Shown: one piece after another, positions 1 through 9,935 of the stretch
How the letters are laid out: each line of letters begins with the position of its first letter
How positions within the stretch are numbered: the first letter of the stretch is position 1
Assembly: GCF_018991925.1 (NCBI RefSeq)
Contig: NW_024726235.1
Coordinates: 5,560,458-5,624,457, forward strand
Source of the DNA: Homarus americanus
Taxonomy: Eukaryota; Arthropoda; Malacostraca; Decapoda; Nephropidae
Direction: 5' to 3'
Length of the DNA stretch: 64,000 nt
Notes under the pieces: model-generated
Database searches by the model: none
What the model was told of the DNA's origin: nothing
Seen by the model: the letters and a program-made list of their open reading frames with translations, nothing else
Made by a program: the position numbers and the translations under genes

Positions 1-76
<76 letters not shown>
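1..76. repeat. (CA)n-(TA)n microsatellite
   Basis: Four CA units run directly into about 33 TA units. The tract reaches the window edge, so its true length is unknown. Confidence 0.95.
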
Positions 77-79
<3 letters not shown>

Positions 80-1199
80 AGAATACAGTAAACTATTCAC
101 ACTACAGTATATAAGGTATACTATATTATAATCGACAAAACTAAGTATTCCTAAACACGTCACTTAATCTAATCGTAATTACAAATTACAGGAAAGAAAA
201 TCGAACCTTATAAGTAAACCTGAGCGCTGCTAGATACTACGTGGCCAGAAACACCAACTTAAACAACATTATGTGAAAAGGAATTAGTGGTGGTGGACGA
301 GAGCAGTCCTCTTATGCAAGGCAGCAAAACACCGGTTAATGTGAACAAGCTGCAGGCTGGCAATATAACGGTGGTGCATTTTGGGTTCAGCACGCAGCGG
401 TAATAAAAAAAAACGGGCACCAAATTCACTAGCATCATCAAAACATAGACGTAGGCTACAGGAACGAGTGGGCCGAGCCACGGAGTATAGATGATTATGT
501 AAGAGCTGTAGCTGCTGTATCAACATGAAACACGCTCGAAAACAAAACTAGCAGATCATTATCTACTAACAGCAGCTACAATACAACTTTATGTGGAGGA
601 CGCGCCTGGAGTACCAATGTGGAGGCAGCCAACCCCATGTACAACAAGGCGGGTTAAAAACAAAAGTAATGCATCATAATCTGCGAAAACCGACGTACGG
701 GAACAGACAAGCCGAGGTATTTGTGAGTAGTCTTAGCACGTAAACCTATTAAAAACAACACCACTACCGTACATCATAGCCCGTAACCAGCTTTAAGCAA
801 AACACTAACATAACGCGAGCGAGAACAACCCTCCAAAACCACGGAGACGGAAGTTTTAACACGCGGGGCAAAGACAGGGGGCAACAGTCCCAGCGTGCCC
901 CACCACCACCATCACCAATAAACATAATTCGTGTCCATCTGCACTCGTAATGTCTCATAAAGGTGGAAATATTGCAGATGCTTCCTCAATTATACTCCCT
1001 GTTAATTTCCCCCCCATAATAAGGTTAGTGCCGGCCCCGTGTCGGAGGCCCTCGTAAAAAGGCAGAACTATAATAGCCGGTAGGACGCAGAGAAGTAAAA
1101 AGAGGGTACAGTGATCCACACCTAATCATGTTTATAATTGTTGTTGTACAGTTTGTTATTTAGGGGTTGTGGATATGATGAGGGGGAGGAGGGGCCGGG
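77..1199. other. No recognisable gene
   Basis: Mixed-composition sequence with two overlapping minus-strand open frames (about 60-80 codons, near 259-526) and one near 764-958. None resembles a family I know, and none is flanked by convincing splice or polyadenylation signals. The last 60 bases become G-rich. Confidence 0.5.
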
Positions 1200-1274
1200 G
1201 TGGGGTGCTGTGAGGTGAGGTGGGGTGGGGTGGATTGGGGGGCAGGTTATTATAAAATTAGAGGATTGGTAGCA

Positions 1275-1968
1275 ATGATAGAGCCAGCAACAGGTGGTGA
1301 GAGAACAACAGCAGAGCCAGCTATAGGTGGTGAGAGAACAACAGAGCCAGCAACAGGTAGTGAGAGAACAACAGTAGAGCCAGCAACAGGTAGTGAGAGA
1401 ACAACAACAGAGCCAGCAACAGGTGGTGAGAGAACAACAGCAGAGCCAGCTATAGGTGGTGAGAGAACAACAGAGCCAGCAACAGGTAGTGAGAGAACAA
1501 CAGTAGAGCCAGCAACAGGTAGTGAGAGAACAACAACAGAGCCAGCAACAGGTGGTGAGAGAACAACAGCCAGCAACAGGTGGTGAGAGAACAACAGAAA
1601 GCCAGCAACAGGTGAGAGAACAACAGCCAGCAACAGGTGGTGAGAGAACAACAGCAGAGCCAGCAACAGGTGGTGAGAGAACAACAGCAGAGCCAGCAAC
1701 AGGTGGTGAGAGAACAACAGCAGAGCCAGCAACAGGTGGTGAGAGAACAACAGCAGAGCCAGCAACAGGTAGTGAGAGAACAACAGAGCCAGCAACAGGT
1801 GGTGAGAGAACAACAGCAGAGCCAGCAACAGGTGGTGAGAGAACAACAGCAGAGCCAGCAACAGGTGGTGAGAGAACAACAGAGCCAGCAACAGGTGGTG
1901 AAAGAACAACAGCAGAGCCAGCAACAGGTGGTGAAAGAACAACAGCAGAGCCAGCAACATCTGTTTAA
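1275..1968 (+). repeat. 33-bp coding-phase minisatellite with 129-bp higher-order unit
   Basis: About 21 head-to-tail units of 33 bp (some 30 bp, lacking one codon), with core GAGCCAGCAACAGGTGGTGA. Both lengths are multiples of three, so the plus strand reads as repeats of EPATGGERTTA and the minus strand as a Leu/His/Ser-rich repeat, both open for hundreds of bases. The variant containing CTATAGG occurs at 1321 and again at 1450, so four units (33+30+33+33) were duplicated as a 129-bp block. The plus frame breaks near 1586 and re-opens in another phase, which argues against a continuous protein. A Thr-rich, mucin-like exon cannot be excluded, but I see no signal peptide, splice context or flanking coding sequence. 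Confidence 0.9.
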
Positions 1969-2038
1969 TTTTTGGTCACTTTGATTTCAAGTTACAATAA
2001 AATCTCGTTCGTTTGTCATCAAAATGGAAAATGGGTGA

Positions 2039-2116
2039 ACCTAACCTAACCTAACCTATCCTATCCTATCCTAACCTAACCTAACCTAACCTAACCTAAC
2101 CTAACCTAACCAAACC
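2039..2116 (-). repeat. Interstitial telomeric pentamer (CCTAA)n
   Basis: About 15 CCTAA units, i.e. TTAGG read on the minus strand, with three consecutive CCTAT variants near the left end. TTAGG is the ancestral arthropod telomere repeat. Unique sequence on both sides makes this interstitial, not a chromosome end. Confidence 0.9.
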
Positions 2117-2676
2117 TATACGTTGAAAAGGATAAACACTCTAAATTACTTTTATCTGAGATTAGAAGATTAAACCAAGCACTTTCTTCTTGGATATCCA
2201 GACATGTGGTATTTATCTTCTTTCCCCGCAAATCAGTTTGTCTCTCTCAGGAAATCTTCACCAAGTGACATCACTTAACAGCACAGATGTTTCAAAAGCC
2301 ACAAAGTACTAAACCAAATAGTTTAGCTTGTCCTCCCACCCTGGAACAAAGGCAGACATTTCTTAAGAATTAATATTACTTTCCATGACTCGACAGAATT
2401 GTGACCGAATGATGTTGACGTGGCCAACTGGTCATTGCGTATTATGTAATGGATCCCTTCGTACACTCCATTGTCTTAACATTCACCCAGTTCATTATGT
2501 GTCGTATAGGTTGTCTAAATATTTGATCATAAACCTGTCTTGTTCTTAACTTATATCTTCTGATCCATCTATCTTTGGGTAAAATCATGAGTACATTATC
2601 CCCACCTTATATGACTATGGGTGTCCTCAGTGGCAGCCAAGTGTCTCGGGTGAAGGGGTAAGTGTGAAGCAGGAGA
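2117..2676. other. No recognisable gene
   Basis: AT-rich, non-repetitive sequence. No open frame of note and no recognised element. Confidence 0.5.
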
Positions 2677-2806
2677 AAACGGCCCCAGTCGAAAACAGCC
2701 CAAACCAGAACGGCCCCACTCTAACCAAAACGGCCCCACCCTGTGACCAAAACGGCCCCACCCTGTGACCAAAACGGCCCAACTCTAACCTAACCTAACC
2801 TAACCA
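2677..2806 (+). repeat. AAAACGGCCCC tandem repeat ending in (CCTAA)n
   Basis: Six variant units of about 15-22 bp share AAAACGGCCCCA followed by CTCTAACC or CCCTGTGACC. The last unit runs into four telomere-like CCTAA units. The CTCTAACC ending suggests that the array and the pentamer tract share an origin. Confidence 0.8.
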
Positions 2807-2895
2807 AAACTGAGCAGGATAGCAGCCATGTTGACAGTCTGAGCTGCTATGATTGGCTGACGAACGGAAGCGGGGTCAGAGTGAAACGCTGGCTG

Positions 2896-2980
2896 GGTAA
2901 CTAACCAGAAGTGGCAACTGGTTGTTGGTCCAATGTTTACATCGTTTACATTTGACAGTTGCCACTTCTGGTTAGTTACC
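2896..2980. repeat. Perfect 25-bp inverted repeat (hairpin)
   Basis: The 25 bases at 2896-2920 are the exact reverse complement of 2956-2980, with a 35-base spacer. Each arm contains CCAGAAGTGGCAACTG or its complement. A match this long is not expected by chance. It could be the folded end of a small element, a foldback MITE, or a cruciform-prone site. No target-site duplication is evident. Confidence 0.9.
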
Positions 2981-3173
2981 TAACCAGCTACCAATACCAC
3001 TACCATGTTACAAACCAACTCCACTACCATAACCACAACCAATCACCACAGCTAACAATTTTTTTTAATAAAAATGGCCTCCAGCCTCCCCCAATAGCCA
3101 TTCCTTCGCCACCATTTTATCACCTTAATATTAAATACCCTAATACATAAGTAGCTATCCTAGCTGTGTTGAG

Positions 3174-4035
3174 TTAGTTGAGCCACAGATCTAAGCGGCA
3201 TTCAGTGACTGTTGCCTCATAGTCAATATCTGCAACTGTTGTCTGCTTTGGGGCCGAAGGTCTCGTTCCCCTGAGGCAGAGCAAAGTCGACAGAAGGAGA
3301 GAGAAGGACAGTCGACATCTCATCCAGGCTGTAACATAACTTCTGGGCTGCTGCTTCTGTTCGGATATCACCACCGCGAGTCTGGCGCCTAAGCATCTTG
3401 CACTTGGTCCCATCCCACCAGAAGTTGTGAACACTAGAGGAGTGAAGCTGCCTTGATCAACGTTCTGAATTCTCTCCCCGTATGCCCTTATCTTGTCGTT
3501 CTCGTTCCTCCTGTGTGCAGCATCGAGAGCTAAGTTACGGTGACATGCGGACATGGGATAAAAAATCCTGATGTGGAAGAAGGCTCGGTGTCCCAGAGTC
3601 CAGAATCCTCGAGCACTGACGTCAACACGGGCTTCGATTGGATGTGTTTGAAGTCCTATGTTGGAAAATCTCACAGTCCAATGGAAGGAGGGTCGGTTCT
3701 ACCCTGACATCACGGCAGATTTCCTTCAACATATTTGCTGTGAGATCCCTTACTTCGTCATGCCTCATGCATATGAAGCCCCCTTTCTTGCACACCATGG
3801 CGTGATCGGCGTCATAGGAAGAGCCACACACGCATTGGGAAGGCAAACCTTCCACTGGCCTACCGTACCTTAGGCCATTGGCATCTGTAAATTCTTGTTT
3901 ATTGAGACTGAAACCATTTGCCCTTATCGGTAACGTAGTTAACCAGTTCGAGGCGCCCACCTCCTGCGCTATAGTTACTTTTTTTTCTTCTTCAAATTCT
4001 CTGGTACTTGCAACAACAGTTGCTTCAGCTTATAA
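3174..4035 (-). pseudogene. Non-LTR retrotransposon C-terminus: zinc-knuckle plus restriction-like endonuclease region
   Basis: Read on the minus strand from about 4035 to 3174. A segment with GASNWLTTLP is followed by a Cys/His cluster (CVCGSSYDADHAMVCKKGGF) and then RHDEVRDL. After a frameshift near 3630-3645 the reading continues as EARVDVSARGFW, AFFHIRIF and GSFTPLVFTTSGGMG. This order matches the C-terminal region downstream of reverse transcriptase in a family common in cnidarians and crustaceans. There a CCHC-type knuckle precedes a PD-(D/E)XK-like nuclease, as in early-branching LINEs such as R2/NeSL. In this copy the RPD-type motif reads RVD and the expected Asp of the F-F-D-V/I strand is His (AFFHIRIF), so the nuclease would be inactive even without the frameshift. 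The reverse transcriptase itself is absent. Assignment to the R2/NeSL clade is inference. Confidence 0.7.
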
Positions 4036-4059
4036 CGTTGGCTGTGCTGTCGTTCTGTC

Positions 4060-4290
4060 GTAATGGACCACTACCAAGTTACCAACCACCACCATTACCA
4101 CGACCTCTACCAACAACCACCACTACCAGAACCAGTACCAAAACCACTAACAAGCACTACCACAACCACCACTACCACCACAAGCACTACCACAACCACC
4201 ACTACCACCACAAGCACTACCACAACCAACCAACCAACTAACACTACCACCTACCAACCACCATTACCACAACCACTAACTCATTCTCAC
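4060..4290 (+). repeat. ACC/ACA-rich (Thr-codon) repeat
   Basis: Imperfect triplet repeats of ACC, ACT and ACA with a 30-bp unit (core ACAAGCACTACCACAACCAC) repeated near 4150-4235. One frame gives a Thr-only run; the open frames here are repeat translations. Confidence 0.85.
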
Positions 4291-4508
4291 TTGTTGTTTC
4301 CCAAATACTCTTCCCTGTTACTCAATTATCTCAGCGCCTAAGACTTACATTAGTAGTCATGATGAAGAAAAGAAATATATTAAGACTAATAAAGATATAT
4401 TCTGGGTAGAGTGTACAGTAGGTGGAAACATTTAATTCTCGATATAAGGAAATGACGACAAATTTCATTGTTGATTTATACATATAAGACTAAATCTAAC
4501 CAGAGTAA

Positions 4509-4706
4509 TCCTACCCTAACCTAACCTAAAAATATTAACCATATCCTAACCTAACAAAAGTAATCCAAACCTAACCTAACCCTAGCCAGACCTAACAAAA
4601 ATTAATCTTAACCTAACCTAACCCCACCTGACCTGACCAAACAAAAGTAATCCTAACTTAACCTAACCCAACCCAACCCAACCAAAGAAACCCTAACCTA
4701 ACCTAA
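4509..4706 (-). repeat. Degenerate telomere-like CCTAACC tracts
   Basis: At least five short runs of CCTAA/CCCAA variants separated by AAAAGTAATCC-like linkers. The linker-plus-pentamer arrangement is itself loosely periodic at about 50 bp, so this is a decayed composite array. Confidence 0.75.
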
Positions 4707-5975
4707 CTTACACCACAACAACCACTAGTACCAATACCGCTACCACCACCGTTACCAACCACCAACCACCACTCCTAACAACAACAACCACCACTACCAC
4801 AGTTTCCTGCTGCTCAGCGTTCAGGGGTTTTACGTGAAGATAAAAACTAAGAAAGTAATTCAGCAGGTAGGAAGGCTGTCGTGTTTTTGAGCGGCCGCCT
4901 CCCTCACCCGACGTCTGAGTGAAGGTAATTGTGAACGCTGGCTCACCTCTCCGCCTCGCCTCACATTCTCAAAACTCCCAAGTTAAATGTTCTCTTTCGT
5001 AAATGGTGATGTGACGAAATGTTTAATTACGGTATATTTCCAGTAACATTTCGAAGCCATTTTAGCTGCTTAAGTGATATACTGTAAGTTAAATATGACA
5101 GTCATTTGGTTTTGTGTTTTTTTACATTCAAGTTTGCATAAACACTTGTTAATGTGTCCTTGGTACGTTTAACTTTCTCTCCAGCTGATGGTGAGAGAAT
5201 GTACCCGACTCTTTAAGCTACTACACGAAGATGCTTACTAAAAGTGTTTCATAAGTACTGCACTCTGGAGACGCCACCGTAACAAATTATGTAGTGTAAG
5301 AAGATAACTTAAATGGTGGAAGTATAAAGCAAACAAAACAAAACTATGGTTTAATTCGTTAACAATCTGATCACCTGGTAATCTGGGAAAATGGAGGAGA
5401 GTAAGAAAAATAAGGGGAGGACACTGGGGATCTTCTCACGAACGATCACTGCTTAAATCCGCTACGCCTTGGTTTTTCCTGAATATCCTTTTTACGCTCC
5501 TGTACTCGTCATCTTTTTTCCATTACTACTTCTTTGATATATTTTCCGTCTGTCACTCAAGCTGTGTTTAATATGCCATAATCTTGTTGGAGAATGTGTA
5601 ATCAACGTTCATTCAACTTGAGTTACCGCGTAAATTTCATCTGTGTTGCCCGAGGAGTGACGTCACAGCCCATTCAGCGGGAGAGTGATGATAATGGTGT
5701 TGGCGCGGGATGGTCGCATAATGGAGTGAGCTGCGCTGTAACTCGTACATGGCTACTTACTTAGCTCACTTACCAAGATTAATCCACAAAATAAACCCCC
5801 AAGAAAAATAGAGCAAGTTGTGATGCCCCCAAAAATCTACTTAAGTTAAGATTTTATGCCTAACTTGTTATATAAAAAAGTATTAAACTTTTTTCGTTTT
5901 ATTTATTTATTTATGGTTATCATTTATATTTTTATTATTTTATTTTTATTTTTGTCATTTATTTTTTTTAATTTT

Positions 5976-5976
<1 letters not shown>
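4707..5976. other. No recognisable gene; ACC-rich start and one CRE
   Basis: About 4725-4800 is another ACC/AAC-rich patch. The rest is mixed sequence without a recognised coding region. A perfect palindromic TGACGTCA lies at 5658-5665, followed by a CG-containing stretch (about 5680-5720), but no TATA box, Inr or coding exon could be tied to it. Confidence 0.5.
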
Positions 5977-6065
<89 letters not shown>

Positions 6066-6090
6066 TATTATTATTATTTTTATTATCATT
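5977..6090. repeat. (AAT)n microsatellite
   Basis: About 30 AAT units followed by the inverted form (ATT)n, giving local dyad symmetry. It translates as an Asn run, which explains the open frame here. Confidence 0.95.
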
Positions 6091-6754
6091 ATATTTTCGC
6101 CCCCCAGGCCCTGATGTGGGTCAGTTACCTGTGCCCGGGTGGCCTAATTCCCGTGAAAAAAAAATAATAAATAAAATAAAATAAAATAAATCCCTCCACA
6201 CATTTTTTAACATCTCGGGGGTTACGGAGGCTACCGCCGCTGTGATGCTTTCTTTAAGCTGTGCAATATCCTGCACCTACCAGGAGTACACTTTACATAA
6301 CTCCACCGAGATCGCCTAACCTTACCCCGCTCAGAGGAACTCATGTCAGGTGAACGCAAGTTATCATTTTCATGTCCCCTCCGCCAAGGATCTTGGCAAA
6401 CACGACTGGTGCAGCAGCAGGAAGGCACTTTGTCTAGATGAATATGTCTGAAAGTTTCCAAGGAAGAAGGCCACTGACACCTGAAGTATACCACGTGGAG
6501 GGATCAGTGGTTTGAGTCATTGTTTGACTTGGGGAAATTTCTTAAAATTTTCATTATCATGTGGGTGATAGGCAAAAAAAAATTGTATTTTTCATATATA
6601 TAAAAATAACTACAGCCACCAGTTCTCTATATGTTTGCTTTCTTTATCTACTTTCAAATATTAATTTTTTTATTATATTTTTTTATTGTATATCCTACTT
6701 TGTCTTCTATACGATCATGCAGCTATGATACAATGATATGCGTTATTAAAGATG
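6091..6754. other. No recognisable gene; A-rich tracts
   Basis: A short (AAAAT)n run sits at 6156-6191. An 87-codon minus-strand open frame at 6231-6494 is compositionally normal but matches nothing I recognise. The remainder is AT-rich. Confidence 0.45.
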
Positions 6755-7258
6755 TTACCTTCGTTGGCGAGTTCTAAGGTGACTCGAGAGGCCGATACGG
6801 AAACGGCAGGGCCGTCCACAAACGTTGCACGTGTGGAGGGCTACATCTAGTCTTTCTGGTGCTAGTGCTTGTCTACTTCGGTATGCAGTCAGGCTAACTC
6901 GAAAGTATTGACACCTCGGGTGGTGCTCCCCCAAGCGTTATAGTGTGAAGTAATCGTCTCCCAGGTGAGGGAATCGATTTGGCACTTTTTCAGGTTCGTC
7001 TTAAGACTGTCCTTATATCTTTTCCGTTGTCCGCCAGCGTTACGTTTACCATTCGTTAGGTGACTGTAAAGAAGCTGCTTTGGCGGCTTACTGTCGTCCA
7101 TGCGGGTAAAATGGCCAGACCAACGTAGCTGTTCAGGGATAATGGTAGCCTCGATGCTCCTACAGTTGGCGTCAGCGAGAATACTGGCATTTGTTATCCT
7201 GTCTTCCCAGCGAACTCGGTGGATGGAACGTTGACTTCGTTGGTGAAAGTTTTCAAGT
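6755..7258 (-). pseudogene. Non-LTR retrotransposon C-terminal fragment with C2H2-like tail
   Basis: On the minus strand, 7258 to 6889 reads through HRVRWEDRITNASIL, EQLRWSGHFTRMDD, PKQLLYSHLTNGKR and GGQRKRYKDSLK, ending with a WE motif. This is the conserved segment after the reverse-transcriptase domain in a widespread animal LINE group. The frame stops at FELA, and a one-base phase change carries it into TCNVCGRPCRFRIGLSSHLR, a short C2H2-like finger typical of the same proteins' ends, with a stop at 6755-6757. No 5' part, catalytic reverse transcriptase or target-site duplication was found, so this is a 5'-truncated dead copy. The element family is inferred from motifs only. Confidence 0.8.
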
Positions 7259-7889
7259 CACTCCTGCAAGTGACCCATGCCTCGCTGACACACACACACA
7301 CATCCATTGTTCTCAGTACATTATTAACCTAATCAAGATAATCCTATAATTAGCATTATTCTTTGCATTAACTATTTAGATTTTTTTTCAGAATAACACA
7401 GACACGCCAAGTCCTATGCACTGGCTGCGATCACCATCCACGACAACATCTAGGTTTGGCCTTCGTCTGCCGTCATTTTCTTTTCAATCCTCCCCCTCCT
7501 TCTGTTGTCTTTAAATTATAGGCTATAATGATACATGCCCCATAATATTTTTTTTCTAAAAGTAGTCCACTCGGATTTCATTCAACGTATCAAAAATATT
7601 TTTCGGTTCACCTTCATATCCCTTTCCGAGTTCTATTGATCTTAAACTAAACAATCGAACAATAAAATTATAAGTAACAAATCAACAAAGAAACTAATTA
7701 ACCGTATGACTTTTTAATTTGCAAAAATGTGTTAACATCAAGCACACCTGCAGTGTCCACTACACATCCACGAATGAAACTACAATTACTACTACTACTA
7801 CTACAGCGACGAAAATGTTTAAGCTACTAATATTTTGGTTATAGAAGAAGTATCATTGTACTACTACCACCGCCATAACTACTACTACT
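7259..7889. other. No recognisable gene
   Basis: AT-rich sequence with a short CA run near 7291-7304 and an ACT triplet run near 7787-7803. Confidence 0.45.

Positions 7890-7968
<79 letters not shown>
7890..7968. repeat. (AAT)n microsatellite
   Basis: About 26 AAT units; the minus-strand reading is a poly-Ile run. Confidence 0.95.
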
Positions 7969-8436
7969 GGTATCAAGTTGCTGCTCTCAAGGTCTGGTCT
8001 AACTCCATAAAATGCTGGACGGCAATAGCTGGCCAAGCTCGGGTACATTCTTATGATCCCTGGTAAACTTCGTCTTAATTCATTTTTTTTTTTAAGTTTA
8101 GTTATAGTTTAAGGAGACTTTTTTTTATTTCGTTATCAATACATGGGTATTTTCTTGGCTTATTTACAATTTAAGGAGATTATCGTTGCTAACCTTTGTT
8201 CTATAGGGATTTTTCGTTACTTGGTTTATTTTTGTTTTTGTTTTTTCTTAACTTGGTAATAAACTTTGGGAATTTTCTTAGCTTGTTTATAATGTATGAG
8301 GAATTTCGGGGCATGGTTGTTATTTGTTAAGATTTACTTTATCTTCGCTCCTCCGTACCCTTATGCGTGAGTCTCATTTTCTACACACATAAACTAGAAG
8401 TACGATATAGGCTACTGTATACAAGCGGTCAGGTCT

Positions 8437-8439
<3 letters not shown>
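7969..8439. other. T-rich stretch with weak periodicity
   Basis: Between about 8080 and 8320 the phrases TTTAAGGAGA, TTTTCTTGGCTTATTTA and TTTTCTTAGCTTGTTTA recur at irregular spacing. This suggests an old, diverged tandem repeat. No gene seen. Confidence 0.35.

Positions 8440-8486
<47 letters not shown>
8440..8486. repeat. (CA)n microsatellite
   Basis: About 23 CA units. A second, GC-containing alternating purine-pyrimidine tract (GCGCGCGC then CACACGCACACG) lies at 8570-8596; such tracts favour Z-DNA. Confidence 0.95.
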
Positions 8487-8488
<2 letters not shown>

Positions 8489-8599
8489 AAAAACTCCAAC
8501 ACCAACAGTCCCAAGCATACATGGAAGATCATTAACTAAAGCGCTTACAACAGATACGAAAAAACAACAGGCGCGCGCGCACACACGCACACGCAATCA

Positions 8600-9734
8600 A
8601 AAAGGTAAACAGAATTAGGAATATTGTATGTACATATCATTTGCTTAACTAGAATTAAACAAATAGCGATTTCCAACAGTGTGTGCTCATTACCCCGCCG
8701 CGGCTGTGCTTTATGTCTTGCGCCCAGGCTTCGTAAACCTTCATAAAACTCAACGAAATAAACTCCTCGGGAATGACTAGAAAAGAACTCGTTATCCTCA
8801 CTAAGGAATAACCTTCATTAAAACTTACACAACATGACGGTAAAGAAATAAATGTTCCGTGAGAGATATTCGTCCGGGCATACCTGAAAATATGTGGATA
8901 ACAACTTAACATTTAAGACTTGCAAAGTTATCCCGTCCGCTCCGCGCCGTTCATTTTCATGCCCAGTAATTAGCTTATAACTTAGATGGACGACAAATGC
9001 AGGGTAAAGGAATTATAACTTAGGAGTAATGACTGTCAACGGACATAATTAAGACCAGAGCGGATTATCTACGATCGTTTAAACGTCACTAATGCAGGAT
9101 AATTGAACCTCGAGGAGAAAAACGAAGGGGAAACTGTGGTAATACCATCATGCCACCGGGAAAACACCAACAGAAAACGAATATGGGAACAACTCGCCCA
9201 ATTGACAGGTGGGTGTACTGTGGCTATACTAATAGAGTTCGTCTCTATTATGTGGATAAACTTTACTGGGGTAAAAAAAAGATAACCTGTGAGAGTGACA
9301 TTTACATCAGAACTTCTGCACTATAGCCAGTGTTATCACGTAATTTATCACTTTGCAAGAGTGATTTACCGAAGTTGTATCCTAGAGACATCTTGCTACC
9401 GAATCGCTGTATGTGTGAGTCCCAGGTGTTACTAAATTCCAAAGTGAATGAAGATAATAACTTATAAAACCATAAGTGGAAGTAATAGTAGTTCTCATTT
9501 TCCCGTCAGGTAAGGCTTCACAGTCGCTCAACACTTGGGTTTGAATTATTGAAGATTCTTACGTATTATTATTCCCCCAGGTGAAGATGTGAAAATGTAT
9601 TAACTAATTACCTAAAATAGCTACACAAGTTAGCCAAAATGATAGCATAAGACTCAGCTGTAACATGATGTGAAGACTTTCTGGGGTTTATATTCACACT
9701 CTTTATTCACCGCTTTCCACGATACCTTGAAAAA
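8600..9734. other. No recognisable gene
   Basis: Mixed sequence. Minus-strand open frame 8655-8912 (85 codons) and plus-strand 9103-9285 (60 codons) are not repeat-derived but resemble nothing I know. Confidence 0.45.
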
Positions 9735-9935
9735 AAATATTTTTTTCTTTTAGTTGTCGAACTATCGGATGCTTGGTGGCTGAGGAGCTTAACACTAACG
9801 GATGCCAAAATATCACTGAGGTGTTCAAGGTGACGGAGGAAATGAGAGTTTAAGATAGTTTCGAAAATCTTAGAGAGGGATGAAGTTAGGGCAATGGGGT
9901 GATAGTTAGAGGGATTAGAGGTTGTTGACAGGGCA
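9735..9935 (-). pseudogene. Reverse-transcriptase fragment of a non-LTR retrotransposon
   Basis: The minus strand from about 9935 reads PSNYHPIALTSSLSKIFETI followed by LNSHFLRHLEHLSDILASV. This is the conserved N-Y-R-P-I-A/S-L-T-S block and following helix of Jockey/CR1/RTE-type reverse transcriptases, with His in place of the usual Arg. Only about 60 codons survive, and homology fades on both sides. The catalytic FADD-type motif is absent. It is too short to assign to a clade. Confidence 0.75.

Noticed and set aside
2039..2116. Possible chromosome end (telomere)
   Set aside because: The tract is short, degenerate and flanked by unique sequence on both sides.
6231..6494. 87-codon minus-strand frame of normal composition
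   Set aside because: No family recognised and no supporting signal; left in the region note only.
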